Below are positions 54,926 through 63,600 of a stretch of 64,000 bases of DNA, in pieces (the first letter of the stretch is position 1; every line of letters begins with the position of its first letter). Position numbers and translations under genes: made by a program. The notes under the pieces are model-generated. The model did no database searches. It was not told where the DNA came from and saw only the letters and a program-made list of their open reading frames with translations. Source of the DNA: CAXMQZ01 sp963719055 (GTDB lineage: Bacteria > Acidobacteriota > Thermoanaerobaculia > Multivoradales > JAHEKO01). The stretch is taken from assembly GCA_963719055.1 (NCBI GenBank), contig CAVRAU010000014.1, forward strand, positions 62,001-126,000. The letters run 5' to 3'.

Positions 54926-56095
54926 TCAGTAAGCGAGCGGCAGCAGGTCTTCGCTACCGATCGGGGCTCCGAGATCGAGGACTTCGACCGCATTGTCCTC
55001 TGTGTCGAGACGATAGCGGATGATTCGCCAGCCTTCGCTGGCAGATTCCCATCGATACGAAAGAAGTGTCGAGGAGTCCTGCCATGTCGGTACGCCATGG
55101 ACTCGCAGCGGATCTTCGCCGCGCTGCAGTGACCTGAACTGCCCTTTGTTCTTCGCACCGATCCCGTGAATGACGTTGTCAGAGGCCGGTCGTAGAAGAG
55201 TCTTGGGAGTCAGCGGTTTGGAGGCGCGCACGGCTGCCACCCACTGACAGTCCGGGCTCATCGATGGATCGGTCTCGATCGTCGCTGGCCCCGGGATCGA
55301 TTCCTCATCCGTCACGCGCCAGGCTGCCGTTGGCACAACTGGGTCCATCAACCACACATCAAGACCGTTGGCCTGTAGGAGCTGACGAATGCCCTCGGCA
55401 TCATGGCGCACAAAGACAACTCGCCCGTCCGGGCCAAAGCGGGGGTCGTTGTAGGTGCGCTGCGGATCGTTGACCAGGCGTCGAAGACCCCTTCCGTCGG
55501 AGCGCATGATGTACAGATTGGCAGACTCACCGCGTTTGGTGCCGGAGAACACGATCTCATGGCCATCGGGTGAGAATGTCGGGTGCCAGATGCCGATGAA
55601 CTTCTCCGGGTTCTGCTTGTCAGAGCGAAGATCGACAAGAATTCGTAGGTCTCGTCCCTCTTCAGCAATGGCGATCATCTGTTCGCCACTGCTTGCCCCC
55701 CCGTGCCTGCCAGACGGACCCACAGAGAGATTGCCATCGCTCGAGCCAGCCACGACCAGCCGTTGCCCCTGCGGGTCCTTGTCGAACCAGCGAAGCGAAT
55801 AGTCGGTGAAGTCAGTCAGACGCTGGACATCCCGGCCTTCGAGGTCGGCCGTGTAGATGTCGTAGTTGTCATCGCGCCCACCACCAGGTCGGCGCGACAG
55901 GAAGAGCATCTTGCCCTCTCGCGTGGATGGTTCCGGGCAGCTCTGCTGCACATTTTTGTGGGCACCATCCTCCTGTGTTGCGGCCTGAGCCTTGACCATC
56001 GTCCCCAACGCACCAACAGTCCACAAGGCGAACAGGACTCCATGGCTCGCACGTCGCAAGGGTCGGATTCCGGGTTTCGAGGGCTTTGGCCACAT
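54926..56095 (-). CDS. TolB-like beta-propeller (WD40-like/PD40) exported protein
   Basis: A 389-residue protein with a signal peptide from ATG 56095 (basic start, hydrophobic FALWTVGALGTMV, cut near QAAT). Propeller blades of the PD40 type follow: GGGRDDNYDIYTADLEGRD, HPTFSPDGHEIVFSGTKRG, DPRFGPDGRVVFVRHD, DPSMSPDCQWVAA. These resemble the C-terminal propeller of TolB and periplasmic sensors or peptidase partners. A longer upstream in-frame extension is Arg/Pro-rich and unlikely. It is divergent from the fragmentary gene at 56086. Confidence 0.68.
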   Translation of the reverse strand: MWPKPSKPGIRPLRRASHGVLFALWTVGALGTMVKAQAATQEDGAHKNVQQSCPEPSTREGKMLFLSRRPGGGRDDNYDIYTADLEGRDVQRLTDFTDYSLRWFDKDPQGQRLVVAGSSDGNLSVGPSGRHGGASSGEQMIAIAEEGRDLRILVDLRSDKQNPEKFIGIWHPTFSPDGHEIVFSGTKRGESANLYIMRSDGRGLRRLVNDPQRTYNDPRFGPDGRVVFVRHDAEGIRQLLQANGLDVWLMDPVVPTAAWRVTDEESIPGPATIETDPSMSPDCQWVAAVRASKPLTPKTLLRPASDNVIHGIGAKNKGQFRSLQRGEDPLRVHGVPTWQDSSTLLSYRWESASEGWRIIRYRLDTEDNAVEVLDLGAPIGSEDLLPLAY

Positions 56096-56325
56096 GGCCA
56101 GCAACCTTAGCAGTGGCGGTGGCCGTTCTGTCGGGCCTCGTCGGTACCGGCGCATCGCTCGGTGAGTCGGGACCGCCGGATGAGGGATCGGAAGCGCAGG
56201 TACCCGCGATTGAAGCAGTTCGGTTGGCCGAGGCCTATCGACTGGTCGAGGAGGTCGGCAATAGGATTTGGCCTGGCATTGACAGCCTGCCGTTTCCGGT
56301 GCTCTTGGTGACTGTTCTTGAGACA
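56086..56325 (+). pseudogene. Truncated exported protein fragment
   Basis: The text starts like a short signal (LAVAVAVLSGLVG) and then reads AVRLAEAYRLVEEVGNRIWPGIDSLPF, a convincing helical and Trp-Pro motif seen at the start of larger exported proteins. After PVLLVT it departs from any family-like pattern and runs into unrelated sequence. It looks like the 5' end of a gene whose body is missing. Confidence 0.35.
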
Positions 56326-56356
56326 CTCGGGCAGCCTTCCAAAAGGAGTTCGACAG

Positions 56357-56455
56357 ATGAGCAAATCGGCTTAGAGTGTCTTGGTGTTTTCGATCTATCT
56401 CTTTGCGATGGGTTCGATTCTTGTCGCCGTGCCGCTGAGAAACGAGACCCTTGCC
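56357..56455 (+). pseudogene. Truncated small membrane protein fragment
   Basis: ATG 56357 encodes SKSA, a stop caused by TAG, then in the same frame SVLVFSIYLFAMGSILVAVPLRNETLAG and a stop. The segment resembles the N-terminal helix of a family of roughly 120-residue membrane proteins, of which only the first quarter remains. The remaining bases to 56573 show nothing I can interpret. Confidence 0.3.
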
Positions 56456-56573
56456 GGGTAGACGGGCATGTGGACAATGGTCATCGTGTTGTGGAACCAG
56501 CAGGATCGGAGAGAGGCTTGAGGGCGATTGGAGCGATGGTATTGTTCGTCAGACTTCCAAGGGGAAAGAGATT

Positions 56574-57050
56574 TTGAAAAGTGCGCAGCGTTGTCTTACG
56601 GTGGTTGTTTGTTGGTTCGTAATTGCGACATTTGTAGCCATTCCAACTCACGCACGTGTCGAGAACGACATTGGTGACGAGGCGGAGAAGACTCTGATCG
56701 AGCTGAATGAGAGAGTCTTGGAAGAGTACATCCTGAACAACAACGTCGAGCCTCTGCGGGGAACTGCCGTCGAGGAATTCTTTGTCGTGACCCCTGTGGG
56801 TATCGAGTCCCGGCAGCAGGTCATGGAGACCGTGGGGAACCTGGATGTCGATTCGATCAGAATTGACCTTTCCGAGATCCATGTGTACGGGTCGACTGCA
56901 GTCTTGGCAGGGACCGTGATTGCCGACGGGCAGCTCGGCGGTCGGCCGATGCCCCCGATTACATATTTGAGTGTGTACGCAAAGGAAGGGGATCGATGGC
57001 GACTGGTAGCTCGGTCCTTGACCCCCATTCTCGCCCCACCCCCGCGTTGA
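56574..57050 (+). CDS. Exported NTF2-like (SnoaL/DUF4440-type) protein
   Basis: A 158-residue protein. TTG 56574, preceded by AAGGGGAAAGAG, begins a signal peptide (KSAQRCLTVVVCWFVIATF, cut near THA). The mature part fits a cone-shaped NTF2 fold: LIELNERVLEEYILNNNVEPL, ESRQQVMETVGN and VYGSTAVLAGTVIADG, typical of SnoaL-like ketosteroid-isomerase relatives. Likely a small periplasmic binding or stabilising protein; no catalytic residues can be assigned. Confidence 0.6.
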   Translation: MKSAQRCLTVVVCWFVIATFVAIPTHARVENDIGDEAEKTLIELNERVLEEYILNNNVEPLRGTAVEEFFVVTPVGIESRQQVMETVGNLDVDSIRIDLSEIHVYGSTAVLAGTVIADGQLGGRPMPPITYLSVYAKEGDRWRLVARSLTPILAPPPR

Positions 57051-57478
57051 ACCTGAGCCTAGCCAAGGGGTTCGTTCGGGGACTGGTCTTTGCCGGCGTC
57101 AATGTCTCCGTGGTCGGGCTCTACTGCTGGGCCATGGCAGGCAAGGTGGAGCCGCTGAAGTTTCACTCCGAGGAGTTTGTGATGCGACCCCTCATGGTGA
57201 TCACTGCGTTCGTTTCTTTGTTCGTCTATCCCTTGGTGCGTCGGGAAGAGTCGCGGGTGATTCGGATCCTGCTGGTATATGTCGGTCTCGTTCTCGTCTC
57301 TGTGATCTACGGTATTAATCTGTGGTACCTGTTTCCAGATGGCAGTCCTTTCACAGTTCTCGTAGCCGTAGTCGGTGGTCACCTGTACGGGTGGCCGGTA
57401 TTCCTGGCAGTTCTCCCGGCCCACTGGTTACTGGGTCGCCTGCTGTTCCCTCGTCCGGGCGGCGACTGCCCAGGCTGA
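57047..57478 (+). CDS. Small four-helix membrane protein
   Basis: A 143-residue protein with helices at about residues 10-32, 46-63, 72-94 and 106-130. TTG 57047 overlaps the upstream stop (TTGA); an ATG at 56996 would overlap 55 bases of the NTF2-like gene. The text shows no known family signature. Confidence 0.5.
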   Translation: MNLSLAKGFVRGLVFAGVNVSVVGLYCWAMAGKVEPLKFHSEEFVMRPLMVITAFVSLFVYPLVRREESRVIRILLVYVGLVLVSVIYGINLWYLFPDGSPFTVLVAVVGGHLYGWPVFLAVLPAHWLLGRLLFPRPGGDCPG

Positions 57479-57497
57479 ACAGGTATTCTTGGTTCTG

Positions 57498-58004
57498 GTG
57501 AAGATTGCCGAGACAGCGGACGCCATCGAGATCCGATCGATGTTGCGCACGGGGGCGAGAGTTGTGCTCTTGGCGCTTTCTGTCTTTCCTTGGCTTGCGC
57601 CCTATGAGCTGATCGTCAAGCCAGACTGGCAGGGTTACTGGAACGTGCCGTGTCTCTTAGCCGCCATTGTCTCGGTAGGGGCTTTGGCGGTCAGCTTTCT
57701 TCTGGTTTGGGCCGCGGTTGCAGGTCTGAACTCGGTGCTGAGAATCGACAAGACAGAGGGCACGCTGACCTACTCCTCTGGAGGTCCAGTGGTGCGATGG
57801 CGGTCCGCTCGACGCTCGATGGATGAGATCGCCGATCTGGAGATCGGCGAGCGCGAATGGAGTGACGGGGGGCCGAGCTACTTCCTTGTTGTACGAATGG
57901 TCGGCGGAGAGACCTTCAAGTCAGGGTCTTCATGGTCTCGAAAGGAGATCGAGGACATCCATGGCAGGGTTTCATCGTTCCTTGGATTGTCCGTCCAGGC
58001 TTGA
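57498..58004 (+). CDS. Two-helix membrane protein with PH-like cytoplasmic domain
   Basis: A 168-residue protein from GTG 57498. Two helices (about residues 20-36 and 48-75) precede a soluble part (LRIDKTEGTLTYSSGG, MDEIADLEIGERE, SYFLVVRMVGGETF) that has the beta-strand and helix rhythm of bacterial PH-like domains found after two membrane spans. Function unknown. Confidence 0.5.
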   Translation: MKIAETADAIEIRSMLRTGARVVLLALSVFPWLAPYELIVKPDWQGYWNVPCLLAAIVSVGALAVSFLLVWAAVAGLNSVLRIDKTEGTLTYSSGGPVVRWRSARRSMDEIADLEIGEREWSDGGPSYFLVVRMVGGETFKSGSSWSRKEIEDIHGRVSSFLGLSVQA

Positions 58005-58069
58005 GCACCTGCGGCGGGCTCTTGGACTACAATCGATAAGCGCTGAAACTTGCAGATCGAGGTTTCGAT

Positions 58070-58571
58070 ATGGGGATCGAAAGAAAGCAATGGGATCAGC
58101 TCAAGCCTCTCGCGGGTAGAGTTTTCGGTAGCTCTCTGCACTTCGCGATGGCCACCATCAATCCTGATGGCACCCCGCACATCACACCGATCGGATCTCT
58201 CATTCTCACGGACCCGGGTGAGGCCTACTTTTTCGAGGTGCTGACCCGGCAGCTGCCGAGAAATCTGGAAAGCGGCAGCCCGAGTCGCTGTCCTGGGTGT
58301 GATTTCGAGCCGTTGGCTCTGGTTGCGATCGTTTGTAGCGGGTCGCTTCATGATTCCCCCCGCATTTCGGTTGATTGGAGTGGCAGGTGAACGCCGTTCT
58401 TCGACCGTAGAGGAGAGGGCACGCTTCAAGAGGAAAGTCCGCAATCTCCGATGGACAAAAGGCTACGACTACTTGTGGGCCAATGTCGATATGTTGCGGG
58501 AATTGCATTTTCACGAGTTGCGGCCCGTACAGATCGGCAAACTGACGTCAGGTGAGTTGTTTCCACCATGA
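58070..58571 (+). CDS. Pyridoxamine 5'-phosphate oxidase-fold flavin-binding protein (one frame break)
   Basis: About 166 residues. LHFAMATINPDGTPHITPIGSL is the characteristic first strand pair of FMN/F420-binding split-barrel proteins. The frame changes near 58277: ESGS must continue as RVAVLGVISSRWLW, which removing one C gives. The C-terminal RELHFHELRPVQIGKLTSGE fits the family end. The enzyme probably binds FMN or F420 and acts on a small molecule; no partner is seen. Confidence 0.65.
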
Positions 58572-59331
58572 TCTGGTTGGCAGTGTTCCTGGCCCTGGGT
58601 CTGGCAAGTGGCCTCCTCCTGCGTTGGGGAATTCGCTGGGGCTCGACGACCAAGGAGCGGCAACGGGAGATGCCGGGGGATGAGTACCTCGAGGACGGCC
58701 CGGCAGCCCGAGTTGCGATGACGCGGGCGATCTCGATCGGTGCTCCCCCTGACGTCGTCTGGCCTGGATCGCTCAGTTGGGCCGTGGGGCGGGGTGGTAC
58801 AGCGTCGACTGGCTCGACAATGGGCGACGCTCTTCAGCGTCGCACATCGTGTCGTGGATTCCCGAGCCGCAATTGGGCGATGCGACCGCTATCGGCTACC
58901 TCCGTCACGTCGATAGCGGGCGCTCGCTGGCGTGGTGGGTCGATGGCGTGTCGTTCGCCGGGGCTCAGTCTCGATTGGTCACCAGCTATCTCGTGAAATC
59001 CGAGGGACAAGGCTCCCGCCTCATCAGTCGGATGTCGGCCGATGCGACCGGCCTGATGGCGCCCGTGGCGTTGCTGGTGTTCAGGGTAGTGGACTCCATC
59101 ATGGCGAGTCGTCAGTTGATCGGCATCCGCCAGCGGGTCGAGCGTTTGGAGAAGAGCCATGAGAATCCGGGAGATCCAGAGACCGGAGATCATGGCCAGT
59201 ACCAGTTCTACGAGGTGCTCTATGCGTCAGGCGACAGTGCCGGGGTCGTTGGCAAGGAGCACGGAGCCAGGTGGCGCGAGGCCGCGATTGCCGACGGCAT
59301 CCTCCAGTCTGGGAAGTCCAAACACGACTGA
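58568..59331 (+). CDS. SRPBCC (START-like) protein with N-terminal membrane helix (one frame break)
   Basis: About 254 residues. An N-terminal helix (IWLAVFLALGLASGLLL) leads to a SRPBCC domain: AISIGAPPDVVWPWIAQLGRGAGWYSVDWLDN and later RLVTSYLVKSEGQGSRLISRM, in pieces. The break near 58765 needs one T restored (CCTTGGATC). The last 60 residues (YEVLYASGDSAGVVGKEH onward) do not belong to SRPBCC and look like the start of another gene fused by a further frame change. ATG 58568 overlaps the previous stop. Confidence 0.6.
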
Positions 59332-59412
59332 AGTAGAAATCATCGGCACCAGAAAGGCAAAGCGGAGCCTGGCGGCAGGTGGGTAGCGATTCTGCTCGCA
59401 AGGTAGGGGCAG

Positions 59413-59442
59413 TTGCGAGCCGGTTCGGCGATGTCATAGACT
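59413..59442 (+). promoter_or_regulatory. Possible promoter of the second aa3 oxidase operon
   Basis: TTGCGA (59413-59418), an 18-base spacer and TAGACT (59437-59442) in the 223-base gap before coxA (59555). Match to consensus is only moderate. The rest of the gap shows no coding signal. Confidence 0.35.
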
Positions 59443-59554
59443 CCGCGGGCCACTAGACAAAGGCAGCCGATCTTCCGAGGGCCACCGACCAATGGGTCGA
59501 CGGTCGTGCAACACGGAAGAATCGAATCTACTCTTTCGAGACGAGGTGTCGTCT

Positions 59555-61328
59555 ATGAGTGTTCTCGAGAAGAACGAAGCCACGGCTGAAGACCACGCGG
59601 GTCACCACGAAGAACCGTTCTGGAGGAAGTACATCTTCTCCCAGGATCACAAGGTGATCGGTGTCCAGTACGGTTTTACGGCGCTGTTCTTCCTGCTGTT
59701 CGGTTTCAGCTCTCATGCTGATCATGCGATGGCAGCTCGCCTTTCCGGGCAAGCCGGTGCCGATCATCGGTGGACTGTTGGGTGCCGCGAATGCGCCCGG
59801 CGGCATCATGCTGCCCGAGTTCTACAACCAGTTGGGCGCCATGCACGGCACCATCATGGTGTTCTTGGGAGTGGTGCCCATTCTGGTCGGCGCTTTTGGC
59901 AACTACGTCGTGCCACTGCAGATCGGCGCACCCGACATGGCGTTCCCGAAGCTGAACATGGCGAGCTACTGGTGCTACCTGCCCGGCGGCCTGATCATGC
60001 TGGCGAGCTTTTTCGTACCGGGAGGCGCCGCCAACTCGGGTTGGACCTCGTATCCACCACTCTCGAATATCGCCACCCAGGGGCAAACCTGGTGGCTGGT
60101 CGGGATGATCTTCCTGATTACCTCGTCGCTGTTGGGTTCCGTCAACTTCATCGTCACCATCTTCCAGCTGCGTTGTGAGGGACTCACCTTCATGCGCTTG
60201 CCCTACATGATCTGGTCACAGCTCGTGACCGCCTTTCTGCTGCTGCTGGCGTTTCCGCCGCTGGAGGCGGCCGGCATTCTGCAGCTCATGGATCGGGTCG
60301 CGGGCACGAGCTTCTTCATGCCCAGCGGCCTCGTGGTGAGCGGCGAGATCCTGGAGGTGGCAGGCGGCGGCAACCCGCTTCTTTGGCAGCATCTTTTCTG
60401 GTTTCTGGCGCATCCGGAGGTCTATGTGCTCATCCTGCCGGCCATGGGCATCGTCGCCGAAGTCATCGCCAACAACACCCGCAAGCCTCTGTGGGGCTAC
60501 AACGCGATGGTCTACTCAGGCGTCTTTCTGGGCTTCATGTCCTTCATCGTCTGGGCTCACCATATGTTCCTGACCGGCATGGGGACCGCCATCAGCTCTT
60601 TCTTCCAGACCACGACCATGATCATCTCGGTTCCTTCGGTGGTGATTCTGACCGCGCTGTTGATGTCGCTGTGGGGTGGTTCCATTCGTTTCAACACACC
60701 GATGCTGTTCGCCTTGGCCTTTCTGCCGATGTTCGGTATCGGTGGTCTTACGGGGCTGCCTCTGGGGTTGGCACCGAGCGACATCCACCTCCACGACACC
60801 TACTACGTGATCGGTCATTTCCATTACGTGGTGGCGCCGGGAACCATCTTCGCGATCTTCGCGGGGATCTACTACTGGTTCCCGAAGATCACCGGCCGCC
60901 AGATGAGCGAGCGGCTCGGCAAGCTGCATTTCTGGCCCTCGTTCATCTTTATCAACGGCGTGTTCATGCCCATGTTCATCCAGGGTCTGGCGGGTGTTTC
61001 GCGGCGGCTCTATGACGGTGGCGCCCAGTACGCCCACGCCAAGGATGTGCTGCACTGGAACACCTTCATTTCGATGTCGGCCTGGATGCTCATGGTGGCC
61101 CAGATCCCGTTCATCATCAATCTCTTCTGGAGCATCAAGAAGGGCGCCAAGGTAGGGGCCAATCCCTGGGAAGCTACGACGCTGGAGTGGTCGGCAGCCC
61201 CTTCGCCACCTATCGGGCATGGCAACTTCCCTCAGATTCCGGTGGTCACCCGCGGTCCCTACGAATACAGTCCACCCGGTACGGACAAGACTTTTCTGCC
61301 GCAGGATGCGGCGGCTCAGGAGGGCTAG
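59555..61328 (+). CDS. coxA: Cytochrome c oxidase subunit I, heme-copper A1 type (one frame break)
   Basis: About 590 residues. FRKYIFSQDHKVIGVQYG-like N-terminus (WRKYIFSQDHK), GAMHGTIMVFLG, the CuB motif FWFLAHPEVYVLILP with the Glu of GHPEVY-type pumps kept, WAHHMF, and HDTYYVIGHFHYV with heme ligands. This Glu marks the A1 subfamily, unlike the oxidase at 9166. The frame shifts near 59705 between FGF and ALMLIMRWQLAFPG, one inserted base. Start ATG 59555 gives a typical charged, His-rich N-terminus. Confidence 0.92.
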
Positions 61329-61334
61329 AGGCGC

Positions 61335-61925
61335 ATGCAGATTCCCTACACAGTCGAAGCACGACCCGATACCGGGCTCTACAACGCCAAGCTGGGCGTG
61401 TGGCTGTTTCTGGCCTCGGAAGTCATGCTCTTCGGCGCTCTGTTCTCGACTCTGTATCCTGTTGCGGACCGGCGCTGCAGAGTGGCCGTCGGCGCCGAGA
61501 TTCTCAATGTGCCGCTGGCGACTCTCAACACCATGGTGCTGATCTCTTCCAGTGTGTCCATGGTGCTTTCCTGGGCCGCCCTGCGACTCGGGGATTTCAA
61601 GAAGTTTCGTCTGTGGCTGGGGACCACGTTCGCCCTGGGTGTGGGCTTCATGATCATCAAGACGATCGAATACGGCAGCAAGTTCGAGCACCATCTGTAC
61701 CCCAGCACCGACAACTTCATGGCGATCTATTTCACCCTGACCGGGCTGCATGGCCTGCATGTCCTGGGTGGCATGATCGTGATGGCGTACTTTCTCGGGC
61801 CTGGATCCAAGATGTGGAAGAGCGAGCCGGACCGCTTCACCAACCGGATCGAAGTCGTTGGCCTCTATTGGCACTTCGTGGATCTGGTCTGGATCTTTCT
61901 GTTTCCGACCCTCTATCTGCTGTAA
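61335..61925 (+). CDS. coxC: Cytochrome c oxidase subunit III 2 (locally frame-scrambled)
   Basis: A 196-residue protein with LGVWLFLASEVMLFGALF, the Glu segment KTIEYGSKFEHHLYP and the C-terminal GLYWHFVDLVWIFLFPTLYLL. Between about 61455 and 61500 the text is out of frame: the expected ILLRTGAAEWPSG lies in another frame. Three extra bases that cancel out would explain this. ATG 61335, 6 bases after coxA. Confidence 0.87.
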   Translation: MQIPYTVEARPDTGLYNAKLGVWLFLASEVMLFGALFSTLYPVADRRCRVAVGAEILNVPLATLNTMVLISSSVSMVLSWAALRLGDFKKFRLWLGTTFALGVGFMIIKTIEYGSKFEHHLYPSTDNFMAIYFTLTGLHGLHVLGGMIVMAYFLGPGSKMWKSEPDRFTNRIEVVGLYWHFVDLVWIFLFPTLYLL

Positions 61926-61941
61926 GAGAGGAGACGAGAGC

Positions 61942-62241
61942 ATGGCTGGACACAGCGCTGAAGACATCAAAAAGGAGACCCGGGTCTATATCCTGGTATT
62001 CGTCGCCTTGGCGGCGCTGACTTTGGTGACCGTTGGAGTCAGCTATCTGGATCTGAGCGGGGGTGCCGCAGTCGGCCTGGCACTCCTCATCGCGAGCATC
62101 AAGGGTTCGTTGGTCGCCGCGTATTTCATGCACCTCCTGTCGGAGCGCAAACTGGTCTACGCGGTACTGCTGCTGACCGTCGTGTTCTTTGTCGCATTGT
62201 TGTTCCTGCCGCTAGGCGGCCATGCCGATCGGTTGCGTTGA
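61942..62241 (+). CDS. coxD: Cytochrome c oxidase subunit IV 2
   Basis: A 99-residue, three-helix small subunit with KETRVYILVFVALAALTLVTV and IASIKGSLVAAYFMHL, the Lys plus YFMH signature also present in the coxD at 8194. GAGAGGAGACGAGAG precedes ATG 61942. It follows coxC by 16 bases in the second oxidase operon. Confidence 0.85.
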   Translation: MAGHSAEDIKKETRVYILVFVALAALTLVTVGVSYLDLSGGAAVGLALLIASIKGSLVAAYFMHLLSERKLVYAVLLLTVVFFVALLFLPLGGHADRLR

Positions 62242-62243
62242 TC

Positions 62244-62456
62244 ATGCTGGGACTCAAGAGCTTTCACGTGTTCTTCATCTGTGTGTCGATCGTGCTGTGT
62301 CTGCTGGTCGGGGCATGGGGTTTTCAGCAGTACACCCAGATGGGAAGCACGACCGGTTTGGCGATGGCGATCGTCTTCTTCCTGAGTGGCGCCGTTCTGG
62401 TGGTCTACGCGGTTCGGTTCTTCGGCAAGCTGAAAAGACTGGACAAGGGATCGTGA
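62244..62456 (+). CDS. Small two-helix protein of the second oxidase operon
   Basis: A 70-residue membrane protein (helices about residues 5-24 and 37-57) ending in a basic tail (GKLKRLDKGS). It is encoded between coxD and a CxxC-containing protein. No family recognised; size and position suggest an accessory or assembly subunit. Confidence 0.6.
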   Translation: MLGLKSFHVFFICVSIVLCLLVGAWGFQQYTQMGSTTGLAMAIVFFLSGAVLVVYAVRFFGKLKRLDKGS

Positions 62457-62755
62457 CCGACGTGACGACACCGGCTGCAGTGAGCAGACCTCATCGGTGC
62501 CGGTCCTGGCTCGTCGGCGCCGCGGTTCTCGCTTTCATGGTGCTGCCTCGGGTGGCGGCGGCCTGTGCCGTCTGCTACGGCAGTGTGGATTCTGGGATGA
62601 CCACGGGGATGAACAACGGCATCCTGGTGCTACTGGCGATCATCGCGACCGTCCAGATCGGCTTTGTGGCTCTGTTTCTGAGCATCCGACAGCGGGCGCG
62701 ACAACTGCGCCGACAAAAGGACCGATTTCAGGTGATTCAGGGGGGAGCTGGCTAA
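62453..62755 (+). CDS. Exported/anchored CxxC protein of the second oxidase operon
   Basis: A 100-residue protein from GTG 62453, which overlaps the previous stop. It has a signal-like segment (residues about 20-37), then ACAVCYGSVDSG with two cysteines spaced C-x2-C just after the likely cleavage site, one transmembrane helix (about 55-76), and an Arg/Lys/Gln-rich tail. A periplasmic CxxC next to subunit II hints at copper or thiol chemistry, which is inference. It overlaps nothing downstream; coxB starts at the next base. Confidence 0.6.
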   Translation: MTDVTTPAAVSRPHRCRSWLVGAAVLAFMVLPRVAAACAVCYGSVDSGMTTGMNNGILVLLAIIATVQIGFVALFLSIRQRARQLRRQKDRFQVIQGGAG

Positions 62756-63554
62756 ATGCTGAAGTTCTTGAACCGGTGGCTACCGGTAAACGGATCCGCA
62801 CATGGTCCGGAAATCGATCAACTGCTCGCTCTCATGCATTGGCTGATGGCCGTCCTCTTCGTGGGCTGGGCCCTCTATTTCGTCTATGTTCTGTTCCGCT
62901 TCCGAGCCGGCCGGAACCCTGAGGCGAGCTACACTGGAACCAAGAGCCATTTCTCCACCTATATCGAGGTGGGGGTGGTCGTGATCGAAGTGATCCTTCT
63001 GGTGGGCTTTGCCATTCCGGCGTGGGCTCGCTGGGTCACACCCCATATGGAAGACGCTGACGCCCTACAGGTGAGAGTGGTGGGTGAGCAGTTCGCGTGG
63101 AACGTTCAGTACCCGGGTGCCGACGGCATCTTCGGGCGTCGTGACATCGAGCTGGTGGACTCTTCGAACCCGTTGGGATTGGACCGCAGCGACCCGTTCG
63201 CCACTGGACGACATCACGACCATCAACCAGCTGCACATGCCGGTCGATCGACCCATCACCGTGTTGCTGTCCTCCAAGGATGTCATCCACAGTTTTTCGC
63301 TGCCGGCCATGCGGGTGAAGCAGGACTCGATTCCAGGTATGGAGATCCCGGTCCACTTCACACCGGTCCTCGAGACGCCGGAAGAGTCGCAATTCCCTGC
63401 CTGTGCGGCCAACCAGAACTGCTGGGAGATCGCCTGCGCCCAGCTCTGCGGGCTTGGACACTACCGTATGAGGGGCTTCTACCAGGTCCATTCGCAGGAC
63501 AGCTTCGACACTTGGATGGCGGAGCAGATCGCAGACCTCAATCCCTCCGAGTAG
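62756..63554 (+). CDS. coxB: Cytochrome c oxidase subunit II 2 (one frame break)
   Basis: About 265 residues. Two helices (about residues 25-50 and 70-90) precede a CuA cupredoxin with CAQLCGLGHYRM. There is no fused cytochrome c domain, in contrast to the caa3 subunit at 10788. The frame shifts near 63202 (DPFA to LDDITTINQLHMP), one inserted A. In the upstream insertion VQYPGADGIFGRRDIELVD the subunit is longer than usual. It is last of the structural genes, after coxA, C and D, an unusual order. Confidence 0.9.
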
Positions 63555-63600
63555 GAAGGCGCCCTCCACTCCACCTGGCCTGGCCGGGTATGATCTCGTC

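Noticed and set aside
53439..59554. Integron cassette array
   Set aside because: No integrase, and I could not find repeated imperfect inverted repeats with paired GTTRRRY/RYYYAAC ends after the small genes. Kept only as a possibility in the findings.
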